Positions 1 through 10,394 of a stretch of DNA of 64,000 bases are shown one piece after another. This DNA comes from Capra hircus (Eukaryota > Chordata > Mammalia > Artiodactyla > Bovidae): the NCBI RefSeq assembly GCF_001704415.2, contig NC_030820.1, positions 42,638,036 through 42,702,035 on the forward strand, given 5' to 3'. The position numbers and the translations under genes were made by a program. The notes under the pieces are model-generated. The model saw only the letters and a list, made by a program, of their open reading frames with translations. It did not search any database and had not been told where the DNA came from. Each line of letters starts with the position of its first letter. Within the stretch, counting starts at the first letter, position 1.

Positions 1-160
1 CCTTCCAAGGAGTAAGCGTCTTTTAATTTCATAGCTTCAATCACCATCTGCAGTGATTTTGGAGCACCCCCAAATAAAGTCTGACACTGTTTCATCATCT
101 ATTTCCCATGAAGTGATGGGACCAGATGCCATGATCTTCATTTTCTGAATGTTGAGCTTT

Positions 161-872
161 TTTAAATTTTTACTTTATTTTACTTTACAATACTCTATTG
201 GTTTTGCCATACATTGACATGAATCCACCACGGGTGTACATGTGATCCCAAGCACGAACCCCCCTCCCACCTCCCTCCCCACAACATCCCTCTGGGTCAT
301 CCCCGTGCACCAGCACCAAGCATGCTGTATCCTGCATCGGACATAGACTGGTGATTCGATTCTTACATGACAGTATACATGTTTCAATGCCATTCTCCCA
401 AATCATCCCACCCTCTCCCTCTCCCTCTGAGTCCAAAAGTACGCTATACACATCTGTGTCTTTTTGGCTGTCTTGCATACAGGGTCATCATTGCCATTTT
501 TCTAAATTCCATATGTATGTGTTAGTATACTGTATCAGTGTTTTTCTTTTTGGCTTACTTCACTCTGTATAATCGGCTCCAGTTTCATCCATCTCAACAG
601 AACTGATTCAAATGTATTCTTTTTAACGGCTGAGTAATACTCCATTGTGTATATGTACCACAGCTTTCTTATCCATTCATCTGCTGATGGACATCTAGGT
701 TGTTTCCATGTCCTGGCTATTATAAACAGTGCTGCGATGAACATTGGGGTACATGTGTCTCTTTCAATTCTGGTTTCCTCGGTGTGTATGCCCAGCAGCG
801 GGATTGCTGAGCAAACTAGTACAGCCACTATGGAAAACAGTGTGGAGATTCCTTAAAAAGTTGCAAATAGAA
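161..872 (-). mobile_element. L1 3' fragment with 5' inversion, nested in BovB
   Basis: A poly-T/A-rich start and the reverse complement of a ruminant L1 3' UTR and ORF2 C-terminus (minus-strand coding 828-535). From about 811 to 872 the sequence switches to the opposite (sense) L1 orientation. A 16-base target duplication, ctgaatgttgagcttt, flanks it at 145-160 and 873-888. This is the pattern of twin-primed insertion. Confidence 0.85.
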
Positions 873-1489
873 CTGAATGTTGAGCTTTAAGCCAACTTTT
901 TCACTCTCCTCTTTCACTTTCATCAAGAGGCTTTTCAGTTCCTCTTCACTTTCTGCCATAAGGGTGGTGTCATCTGCATATCTGAGGTTATTGATATATT
1001 TCTCCCAGCAATCTTGATTCCAGCTTGTGCTTCTTCCAGCCTAGTGTTTCTCATGATGTACTCTGCATAGAAGTTAAATAAGCAGGGTGACAATATACAG
1101 CTTTGATGTACTCCTTTTCCTATTTGGAACCAGTCTGTTTTTCCATGTCCAGTTCTAACTGTTGCTTCCTTATCTACATATAGGTTTCTCAAGAGGCAGG
1201 TCAGGTGGTCTGGCATTCCCATCTCTTTCAGAATTTTCTACAGTTTATTGTGATCCACACAGTCAAAGGCTTTAGCATAGCCAATAAAGCAGAGATAGAT
1301 GTTTTTCTGGAATGCTCTTGCTTTTTTGATGATGCAGCAGATGTTGACAATTTGATCTCTGGTTCCTCTGCCTTTTCTAAAGCCAGCTTGAACATCTGGA
1401 AAATATTGCTAAATATTTAGCACATATTGCTAAATCCTGGCTTGGAGAATTTTGAGCATTACTTTACTAGCATGTGAGATGAGTGCAAT

Positions 1490-2510
1490 GGGAATACCAG
1501 ACCACCTGACCTGCCTCTTGAGAAACCTATCTGTAGGTCAGGAAGCAACAGTTTGAACTGGACTTGGAACAACAAACTGGTTCCAAATAGGAAAAGGAGT
1601 ACGTCAAGGCTGTATATTGTCACCCTGCTTATTTAACTTATATGCAGAGTACATCATGAGAAATACTAGGCTGGAAGAAGCACAAGCTGGAATCAAGATT
1701 GCTGGGAGAAATATCAATAACCTCAGATATGCAGATGACACCACCCTTATGGCAGAAATTGAAGAGGAGCTAAAAAGCCTCTTGATGAAAGTGAAGGAGG
1801 AGAGTGAAAAAGTTGGCTTAAAGGTCAACATTCAGAAAACGAAGATCATGGCATCCGGTCCCATCACTTCATGGGAAATAGATGGGGAAACAGTGGAACC
1901 AGTGTCAGACTTTATTTTTTGGGGCTCCAAAATCACTGCAGATGGTGACTGCAGCCATGAAATTAAAAGACACTTACTCCTTGGAAGAATAGTTATGACA
2001 AACCTAGATAGTATATTTAAAAGCAGAGACATTACTTTGCTGACTAAGGTCTGTCTAGTCAAGGCTATGGTTTTTCCTGTGGTCATGTATGGATGTGAGA
2101 GTTGGACTGTGAAGAAGGCTGAGCGCCGAAGAATTGATGCTTTTGAACTGTGGTGTTGGAGAAGACTCTTGAGAGTCCCTTGGACTGCAAGGAGATCCAA
2201 CCAGTCCATTCTGAAGGAGATCAACCCTGGGATTTATTTGGAAGGAATGATGTTAAGGTGAATCTCCAGTACTTTGGCCACCTCATGGGAAGAGTTGACT
2301 CATTGGAAAAGACTTTGATGCTGGGAGGGATTGGGGGCAGGAGGAGAAGGGGACGACTGAGGATGAGATGGCTAGGTGGCATCACGAACTCGATGGGTGT
2401 GAGTCTGAGTGAACTCTGGGAGATGGTGATGGACAGGGAGGCCTGGCATGCTGCGATTCATGGGGTCGCAAAGAGTCGGACATGACTGAATGACTGAACT
2501 GAACTGAACT
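1490..2510 (+). mobile_element. BovB 3' copy, sense, nested in antisense BovB
   Basis: A 5'-truncated BovB. The frame from 1617 to 2261 encodes the reverse-transcriptase C-terminal half with the catalytic YADD at 1728-1739. A frameshift leads into a second frame to 2485, and the element ends in the tandem ctgaa(ct) tail of BovB. Low divergence suggests a fairly young insertion. Confidence 0.85.
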
Positions 2511-3763
2511 TGAGCATTCTTTGGCATTGCCTTTCTTTGGGATTGGAATGAAAACTGACCTTTTCCAGTCCTGTGGCCACTGCTGAATTTTCCAAATTTG
2601 CTGGCATATTGAGTGCAGCACTTTCACAGCATCATCTTTCAGGATTTGAAATAGCTCAATGGAATTCCATCACCTCCACTAGCTTTGTTCATAGTCATGC
2701 TTTCTAAGGCCCACTTGACTTCACATTCCAGGATGTCTGCCTCTAGGTGAGTGATCACACCATCATGATTATCTGGGTCATGAAGATCTTTTTTGTACAG
2801 TTCTTCTGTGTATTCTTGCCACGTCTTTTTTATATCTTCTGCTTCTGTTAGGTCTATACCATTTCTGTCCTTTATTGAGCCCATCTTTGCATGAAATGTT
2901 CCCTTGGTATCTCTAATTTTCTTGAAGAGAGCTCTAGTCTTTCCCATTCTTTTGTTTTCCTCTATTTCTTTGCATTGATCACCGAGGAAGGCTTTCTTAT
3001 CTCTCCTTGCTATTCTTTTGAACTCTGCATTCAGATGGTCATATCTTTCCTTTTCTCCTTTGCTTTTCACTTCTCTTCTTTTCACAGCTATTTGTAAGGG
3101 CTCCTCAGATAGCCATTTTGCTTTTTTGCATTTCTTTTCCATGAGGATGATCTTGATCCCTGTCTCCTGTACAATGTCACGAACCTCCATCCATATTTCA
3201 TCAGGTACTCTATCAGATCTAGTCCCTTAAATCTATTTCTCACTTCCACTGTATAATCATAAGGGATTTGATTTAGGTCATAGCTCAATGGTCTAGTGGT
3301 TATTCCTACTTTCTTCAATTTAAGTCTGAATTTGGCAATAAGGAGCTCATGATCTGAGCCACAGTCAGCTCCCTGTCTTGTTTTTGCTGACTGTATAGAG
3401 CTTCTCCATCTTTGGCTGCAAAGAATATAATCCACCTGATTTCGTATTGAGTCAGGGGTGTCCAAAGGCAATGTGTTTGGAAAAAGAAGATTTTAGTTCA
3501 TTTTCTGTCACAAGTGATTCCCTTAGAAAGATAAGGGACTGATGCACTGTAATGTTTGTGAGGTGGACAGAGAAGGAGAAGGTGTGGGAAGGAGAGGTGA
3601 GAACTCAGCAAGAGGGTCCCAGGTTGTTCTCCTGGAAGCTGAGGACAGGCACGGCTTCCCTGTCCCCTCCTCATGTCTCTATACAGCTGGAAAATCCTCC
3701 AGTCCACAGGGGGGAGGCTGTCTCCTTGGGGGAGAGGTTAATGTGATTGTTCCTTCCTTCCAG

Positions 3764-3846
3764 GTGTTTGACTTTGAGCTGAGTCCAGAAGACATGAAAG
3801 CAATCGATGGCATCAACAGAAATATAAGATATAGCGAGATGCTATT
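3764..3846 (+). CDS. AKR1C: AKR1C copy A exon 8
   Basis: Encodes residues 283 to the first two bases of codon 310, starting VFDFEL and ending in YSEML. It has 83 bases, the same length as exon 8 of B and C. Differences from B and C are Ser289 (Thr in both), Ile299 (Leu in both) and the loop residues Ser306, Glu307 and Met308. Confidence 0.9.
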
Positions 3847-5931
3847 GTAAGTGACTTGCAGAATTTCACACATACACTGTTTTCTGTGGCAGGCAGGTCA
3901 GCAGGAGAACTAAGCATTTCAAAAGCTTAATTCTGGGAAAAGAGTCCTGAATTCCAGTGTAGAAGTAAACCAGGGGCTTCCTGCAGACCTCAGATGAGAG
4001 GTTTCCTCCAAGGCTCCATCTCTGACCAACAGAAATGTGACTTGGGCCCAGGACAGCCCATCAATAGAATCCTCAGATTTGACATCATGGTGATTTCACT
4101 ACTTTGTGTCCCTAATCCCTATGCCTAGTATGCCTCCTCTCAGGGTGGAGGGACCCAGGAAACAAAAAGGGCACACTGCCTGCAGCCCACTATTCTTTCA
4201 GGGACCTGTGAACATGTTTCATATTTAATTCTTTTTGGATCAGGGGAAAATGATTATATTAATAACAGCTATATAAGAATGAATCCATCATGCATTACAT
4301 ACATGTTTTGTTGTTGTTCAGTTGCGAAGTCCTGTCTGACTCTTTTGCAACCCCATGGACTATAGCCTACCAGGCTCTTTTGTCCATGGGATTTCCCAGG
4401 CATTTCCCTCTCCAAGGGATCTTCCCACCCCAGGGGTTGAACCCATGTCTCCTGCATGGGCAGTGGGGTCCTTTACTGCTGAACAACCTGGGAAGCCCGT
4501 GTTGATGTTTGTCCACATACAGTCATCAAATGTCATGTTAATGTTTTTCTGGAGGGGATCCAAGCAGGCCAATGTGCATCAGTGCTCAGAAGTCACAGGG
4601 GGCCTACTTCCACCTCCTCCCCTAAGTGGCTGGTGGGTTTTCTCCCTAATGGGCATTTCTTCTCCAAGACATTATCCATTTATTTCAAATTGATCTCTTC
4701 ATTGGCCTTTTCCCCTCTTCCAACTCCCATTTCCTCATCCTTATAATTTCACAGAACTGAATTAACTGACCCTCCACTGAATGACTTCTGTGTCCTTAGC
4801 AGGACACGCCTAGGGAAGATCGGCTGGGTGTTTGGTTTCCTGAGTCAACACTTACCCCACTGTAGCTTCAGTCCATCAGGGGTACATCCCTTTGGAGCCC
4901 CTATCACCTGGACTTTGACTTAGTCACTAACATGTGACTCCAGCTGCCTAATTACTGAAGAAGGAGATCAGGATTGAAAAGACAAAATAAAAATTTGGAA
5001 GGGAGTTTTGAGAAATGAGAATACAAATAGTGGCAAAATGAAGATTTAATTTCAGTGAAAGGTCTCAAAACTGCCCCTGTTGTTGCAGAGCTATATCATG
5101 ATTCTAAGAAAAGATATGATACGTGGAAAAAACATGGAAAGCTCCTCTTCTGAACTCAAAGGCTTTTAAGTTCTCAAAGGCTTTTTAATTCTATGTTCTC
5201 CTTCACTGGGCTGTGAATGCCTATCTTTGTGGGCTCAACTGACTAGCACAGTTCCTGGAAGATGGAATTGCTAAAAATCCACTTTATAATAGATTGAATT
5301 TAAAAGGACACATTAGAGTGAAAAGTACAAACATGGAAAAAAGGAAAACAGCAGTAATACTAATTGCTGAATAACCAGTGTTTTAATATATTATAAAGTA
5401 AGAGAATGATCCCACTTTGTGCTGTGTATTTATTGAGGTGTACGTGGTATCTCTTCAACAGATGAGAAATTCCTTAATGGAGACACCCTGAATTTTGGGG
5501 GGTTCTCAGTATCTGCTTATCCATGGATGTGTGAAAAGGAGTAGCTCGTTTGTTCACTGTGATTTTTCTCCTCATCTAGGGACATAAGTTCCACCTGTGT
5601 CTGAAATGATGCCCACAGTTAGTCCTATGTCTTGTGCTGTTGTATAAATTGTAACCTGAGTCAACCTACTTGTCACTGTGGAGTGAATGTTACATGTGAA
5701 TGTTGGGACTGGACGTGCAGGTGCCGTGTGCACATGGAGCAGGCACCTGCAGGTGTGCTTGTCGGGGGAGAAGGAGGCACCTGCTTGTAGATTTAGAGTT
5801 TTAGCCCATCCTGACCACATTCACAGAACAATGTTCTCTATGACAACATGGCTGATTTAATAAATGAATCTTCCTTCTTCTCTTTCAGTGGTGTTGGTCA
5901 CCCAGAATATCCATTCTCTGAAGAATATTGA
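3764..5931 (+). CDS. AKR1C: AKR1C copy A, 3' end only (exons 8-9)
   Basis: This is the last two coding exons of an aldo-keto reductase 1C gene, a cytosolic NAD(P)H-dependent steroid/prostaglandin/dihydrodiol oxidoreductase. Exon 8 (3764-3846) is 83 bases and follows a pyrimidine-rich tract ending in CAG. It ends at GTAAGT. Exon 9 (5889-5931) follows TTTCAG and ends in TGA after the family-typical tail PFSEEY. The two exons join in frame through a split Phe310 codon. Exons 1-7 must lie left of the window, because intron 7 is filled with nested BovB and L1 from position 1. Compared with B and C the substrate loop is distinct (Y305-S-E-M-L-F310). I cannot tell whether the upstream part is intact. 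The head-to-tail neighbour is copy B, starting 9.46 kb downstream. Confidence 0.88.
3847..5888 (+). other. Intron 8 of copy A
   Basis: Holds one SINE at about 4305-4500. The rest aligns with intron 8 of B and C, including a conserved stretch at 5690-5830 just before exon 9. No other feature seen. Confidence 0.7.
4305..4500 (-). repeat. Bov-tA2-type SINE in intron 8 of copy A
   Basis: Reverse complement of a Bov-tA2 element, ending in the reverse of a tRNA-like head. The same element is at 25467-25680 in B and 46912-47113 in C, so it predates the duplication. Confidence 0.75.
5889..5931 (+). CDS. AKR1C: AKR1C copy A exon 9
   Basis: Terminal exon. It completes codon 310 as Phe, then reads GVGHPEYPFSEEY and TGA. 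The 3' UTR follows, with an AATAAA signal at 6074-6079. Confidence 0.9.
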
Positions 5932-6073
5932 CTCTCAGCTCTCACCGTGGTTCTTTGAGAATGTCTTGCTTCTAGGGCAGTGAAGATTTTTGTAATTGTT
6001 AAGATGCTTAAATGAAGTGTCTGAAATTTTGAAAGCTTGCTTTTTTTAAAAAACATTTAACACTTTATGAAAC

Positions 6074-6079
6074 AATAAA
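6074..6079 (+). promoter_or_regulatory. Poly(A) signal of copy A
   Basis: AATAAA 143 bases past the TGA of copy A. The surrounding sequence (cttcaaag after the signal) aligns with the same place in copies B and C. Confidence 0.75.
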
Positions 6080-6369
6080 AACTTCAAAGTAAGAATACTT
6101 CTATTTTTCTGATAATTAAGGTAATACATACAAATTATAGAAAATTAGGAAATAGAAGGCAAAGGATTGAAAATAAAAATAAGCTGTGGTTAACCATTTT
6201 AATAATACTTTGGTGCACTTTACTATACAAATGTGTTTTTATTTACAAAGGGAAAGACTCTTCAATCTACAGAATGTATACTTATTTTTTAGCTTAACAT
6301 AATTATCTTGGTAAGCTAAAAATACCATTTACAAATCCAGCATTATATTTTGCTCACTATAAGGCTGCA

Positions 6370-7128
6370 AATCTTTTTTTTGTTAAATTTTTAAATTTTT
6401 TTTTATTTTTTAAATTTTAAAATCTTTAATTCTTACATGCGTTCCCAAACATGAACCCCCCTCCCACCTCCCTCCCCACAACATCTCTCTGGGTCATCCC
6501 CATGCACCAGCCCCAAGCACGCTGCACCCTACGTCAGACATGGACTGGCGATTCAATTCTTACATGACAGTATACATGTTAGAATTCCCATTCTCCCAAA
6601 TCATCCCACCCTCTCCCTCTCCCTCTGAGTCCAAAAGTCCATTATACACATCTGTGTCTTTTTCCTGTCTTGCATACAGGGTCGTCATTGCCATCTTCCT
6701 AAATTCCATATATATGTGTTAGTATACTGTATTGGTGTTTTTCTTTCTGGCTTACTTCACTCTGTATAATTGGCTCCAGTTTCATCCATCTCATCAGAAC
6801 TGATTCAAATGAATTCTTTTTAACGGCTGAGTAATACTCCATTGTGTATATGTACCACAGCTTTCTTATCCATTCATCTGCTGATGGACATCTAGGTTGT
6901 TTCCATGTCCTGGCTATTATAAACAGTGCTGCGATGAACATTGGGGTACATGTGTCTCTTTCAATTCTGGTTTCCTCAGTGTGTGTGCCCAGCAATGGGA
7001 TTACTGGGTCATAAGGTAGTTCTATTTGCAATTTTTAAAGGAATTTCCACACTGTTCTCCATAGTGGCTGTACTAGTTTGCATTCCCACCAACAGTGTAG
7101 GAGGGTTCCCTTTTCTCCACACCCTCTC
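6370..7128 (-). mobile_element. L1 3' fragment, antisense, in the A-B spacer
   Basis: Poly-T-rich start, reverse-complement L1 3' UTR, then minus-strand ORF2 C-terminus (7031-6699). It interrupts unit sequence that is continuous in the B-C spacer near 27540 and the C-D spacer near 49420. Confidence 0.85.
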
Positions 7129-7651
7129 TTAATTGTCTGCCTAGAAATTGTTTTATCAATAGATATTAATAAAAATGAGAAATTCTTGACTTGATAGTCC
7201 AGTGGAGGCTGAAACTGTGAACAGAATCAAGAGTATTTAGCTGTTAGAAATGGGCAAGTGCCTGTAGGAGATATTTCTACACAATCTCTTCCATTTCTGT
7301 ACAGCTGTTGGGCAGAGGAGCCAACTACACTTCATCCCACACAACTTCTCATTTGTACAAGAAAGAGCCTTGAAACATAGTGATAGTGCTCCCTGCATTT
7401 CTCTGGAACAGAAAATGCTAGTCAAGGAAGTAGGAGTATTCATGTAACATTTAAGGGCCAGCAAGTCAGCTGATGGTGGGTGGAGTTTCGTGAGGTGGGG
7501 AGAGAGGCGTTGAAGAGAAGACCAGAGAGTCAGTGGGGCCAGGGGGTCTGTGTCATGTAGATTTTGACAGGACTTCACTCTGAGAGAAATGGAGAATTAC
7601 ATTTTGGGTTTTGAGCATAGTAGTTACATGAGCTGATGTTTTAAAAAAGTC
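7129..7651 (+). other. Unit-derived spacer sequence, no gene
   Basis: Aligns with 27690-28650 and 49600-50080 in the other two spacers. No coding or repeat signal recognised. Confidence 0.5.
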
Positions 7652-8815
7652 ACTCTGTAGAGGAACAAGATGGCGGATGAGTAGGTGGACGTGGAGTACA
7701 TCTCTCTCCTCGGATGCATAAGGAATACACCTTCAGACATGGAAGTGCATACAGAACACCAGCTGAGAGCGGACAGGAGGACCGGATCAGCGGAAAAGAA
7801 TATATGGAACCACACAAAACTCTGTAGGACAAAGGAACTAGAGGGAAAAACTGGAGTGTTAGTAGGGCTGGACCTGCCCTCAGCACGTGGGGGAACTGAA
7901 GCAGGGGTCCAGTCTCCACAGTGGGGCAATTGTCTGAGTCAGAGGAGACACATTTAAGGCTGAGTGTGAAAGAGTTGATCTGTGGCAGCCTGAATAGAAT
8001 GAGAATCAGACAGTTCTTGCCACAGCCATACACACCCCGGACAGGGAGGCAAGTCCCCTAGAAGGTGCAGTGGCTGGGAGCTGGAGCTTAGGGATTGTGG
8101 AGCAATCCCAGGGCAAGGGCTGCTGTGGAGAGACAGATGAAGGAATGTGAGGGAGGAGACTGTGGTGGGAAATGCCAAGTCACACATAGGGGTTGGAGCC
8201 ATCACCATAGCCTCTCTCCCCACACACCAGCATGGACAGCTGCACAATAGAGAGGCTGATCCATCAAGCACCTGAGGCAGGGAACTACCGAGGAGGACCC
8301 CACCCAGAGTGCTTTATTAAGTGCCTGATTGCTGATCTACAGAGTAGGACCCCAGCCCGGGGCAGGAAGGAGGTCACTGGGAGAGGGGCTTCTATGTGTC
8401 TGATGCATAGAACAACAGAGAAGGACCCCGGCAAGGGAGCCCTCTAAGTGCCTGAACGGGCAGAGGTACGGACAAAGACTAGCCGAAGTGGCCTTCTGAT
8501 CGTCAGGTACCAGAGGCTTGAAAAAGGACTCTGATGGGCCCAATACACCAGTGGCTGAGGCAGTCCGTATCCCTGCACACTTGGCGCCACCATGGTCCCC
8601 GCAACCCAAGCAGCGCTGCCACCTTCATGCACAACCTTCACTGGGGCAGAGCTGTCACAGGCAAAAAAAAGTCTGTGTCTATGCATACGGGGTCCCTTTG
8701 GTCGTGTCCAACTCTCTGTGACCCTGTGGACTGTGGCCTGCCAGGCTTTTCTATCAGGGTGTTCTCCACACAAGAATACCGAGTGTATTGAACAATACTG
8801 GTTGCTATACACATA
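7652..8815 (+). mobile_element. L1 5'-UTR fragment in the A-B spacer
   Basis: Starts with the L1 5'-end motif gaacaagatggcgg and continues through about 1.15 kb of ruminant L1 5' UTR. No ORF1, ORF2 or poly(A) follows. Flanking unit sequence of about 0.77 kb (compare 28650-29440) is missing here, so a deletion removed the 3' part of the element and adjacent DNA. Confidence 0.75.
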
Positions 8816-9269
8816 CACATACTCAGACAAACCCTGAGTAGAGTGGGTTTAGGAAATGGCATGAAGAGACCAATGATAGACAGAGTATACACAGTTTTCA
8901 AAGACTTTGCTGTTTTGAGGACCATGGAACTGGGCAGTTGCTGAAGAAAGTGGAAAAGGCTCCCAGTTGGGGGAGATGACCAACTGGCTCTGAGGTCAGA
9001 GGAGCGATCCAGGAGAGAGACGAAAACCTATGATGCAGCAGATGGAGGTGAGTTGACTTGAACCACGTCCATATTAGTTAATTCTTCTGCTCCAACAAAT
9101 GGCCAAAAATTTTGTGGCTCGACACACCATTTATTATTTTACATTTGTGGAGGTCAGAAATTTGAAATCAATAGAGGCTAAAATCAGAGGCCAGAAGGCC
9201 TGCATTCTTTTCTGGAAGTTGTAGGGGGCAACCTAGTTTATCACCTTTTCCAGCCCCTAGAGAACAAGT
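8816..9269 (+). other. Unit-derived spacer with an ancient repeat
   Basis: Aligns with 29440-29895 in the B-C spacer. About 9070-9235 resembles an old interspersed repeat (ttattatttta...ggaggtcagaa) whose family I cannot name with confidence. Confidence 0.45.
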
Positions 9270-10394
9270 CTTGTGTTGTTGGAAGACGTTGTATGCTATG
9301 ACTAGAGTGTTCTCTTGACAGAACTCTGTTAGCCTTTGCCCTGTGTTGTTTGTACTCCAAAGCCAAACTTGCCTGTTAATCCAAGTATCTCTTAACTTCC
9401 TACTTTTGGAATTCAGCTCCCTATGATGAAAAGGACATCTTTTTTTTGGTTAGTTCTAGAAGGTCTTGTAGGTCTTCACAGAACCTTTCAACTTCAGCTT
9501 CTTCAGCATTTGTGGTTGGGGCATAGAATTCGATTACTGTGATGTTGAATGATTTCCCCTGGAAGTGAACCAAGATCATTCTGTAATTTTTGAGACTGTA
9601 CCCAAGTACTGCATTTTGGAATCTTTTTTGACTATGAGGGCTTCTCCTTTTATTCTAAGGGATTCTTGCCCACAGTAGTAGATATAATGCTCATCTGAAT
9701 TAAATTTGCCCATCTCTGTCCATTTTAGTTCACTGATTCCTACAAAGTCTGTGTTTCCTCTTGCAATCTCCTGTTTGTCCACATCCAGTTTATCTGGATT
9801 AGAGACCTAATGCTCCAGGTTCCTATGCAATATTATTCTTTACAGCATCAGACTTTACTTTCATCAACGGATACCTCTACACCTGGGCATTAATTCTGCT
9901 TTGGCACAGCGTCTTGATTGTTTCTGGTGCTATTTCTCCCTCTTCCCTAGTTGCACATTGGGCACCTACTGACCTGGGGAGTTCATCCTTCAGTGTCATA
10001 TCTTTTTGGCCTTTTCATTCTGGTGTTCTCACAGCAGAATGCTAAAGTAGTTTTCCATTGCCTTCTCTAGAGAACCACATTTTGCCGGAACTCTCCACCA
10101 TGACTCGCCCATCTTGGGTGGCCCTGTATGGCATGACTCATAGTTTCATGAGTTACAAAAGACTGTGATCCCATGTGATCATTTTGGTTAGTTTTCTGTG
10201 ATTGTGGTTTTCATTCTGAGGGCCATAGGATTGAAATTCTTGCTCCTCTGTCTGCCATGTGATGGATTTTCAAGCTTCCTGATGGGAGGGACTGACTGTG
10301 GGGAAAACTGAGTCTTACTCTGGTAGACAGTGTCATGCTCAGTAAATCTTTTATCCAATTTTCTGTTGATGGGTGGGCCTGTATTCCTTCCCTG
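9270..10394 (-). mobile_element. BovB 5' part, inverted, A-B spacer
   Basis: Reverse complement of the BovB endonuclease and 5' region (minus-strand coding about 9782-9576). It directly abuts the sense 3' part at 10395, with about 0.2 kb of the element missing at the junction. Confidence 0.75.

Larger units (their letters stand above)
1..3447 (-). mobile_element. BovB LINE, antisense, in intron 7 of copy A (interrupted)
   Basis: An antisense BovB (RTE) element occupies 1-160, 889-1489 and 2511-3447. On the minus strand 3471-2639 encodes the end of the APE-type endonuclease (GSDHELL) and the linker toward the reverse transcriptase. Its 3' end lies left of the window. It is split by an L1 (161-872 plus a target duplication) and by an opposite-strand BovB (1490-2510). 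The right boundary near 3447 returns to intron sequence that aligns with copies B and C. Confidence 0.85.

Noticed and set aside
1617..2261. A 214-codon open frame considered as a host gene
   Set aside because: It is BovB reverse transcriptase (YADD motif), truncated at the 5' end and frameshifted.
3018..3230. Plus-strand Ser/Phe-rich open frames over antisense BovB
   Set aside because: They are reverse-strand shadows of BovB coding sequence.
1..3763. Search for exons 1-7 of copy A
   Set aside because: This stretch is intron 7 filled with BovB and L1. No AKR1C exon is present.
7650..8033. Open frames of 100-130 codons at 7624-8271
   Set aside because: They lie in an L1 5' UTR fragment, are mostly on the antisense strand and match no protein domain I recognise.
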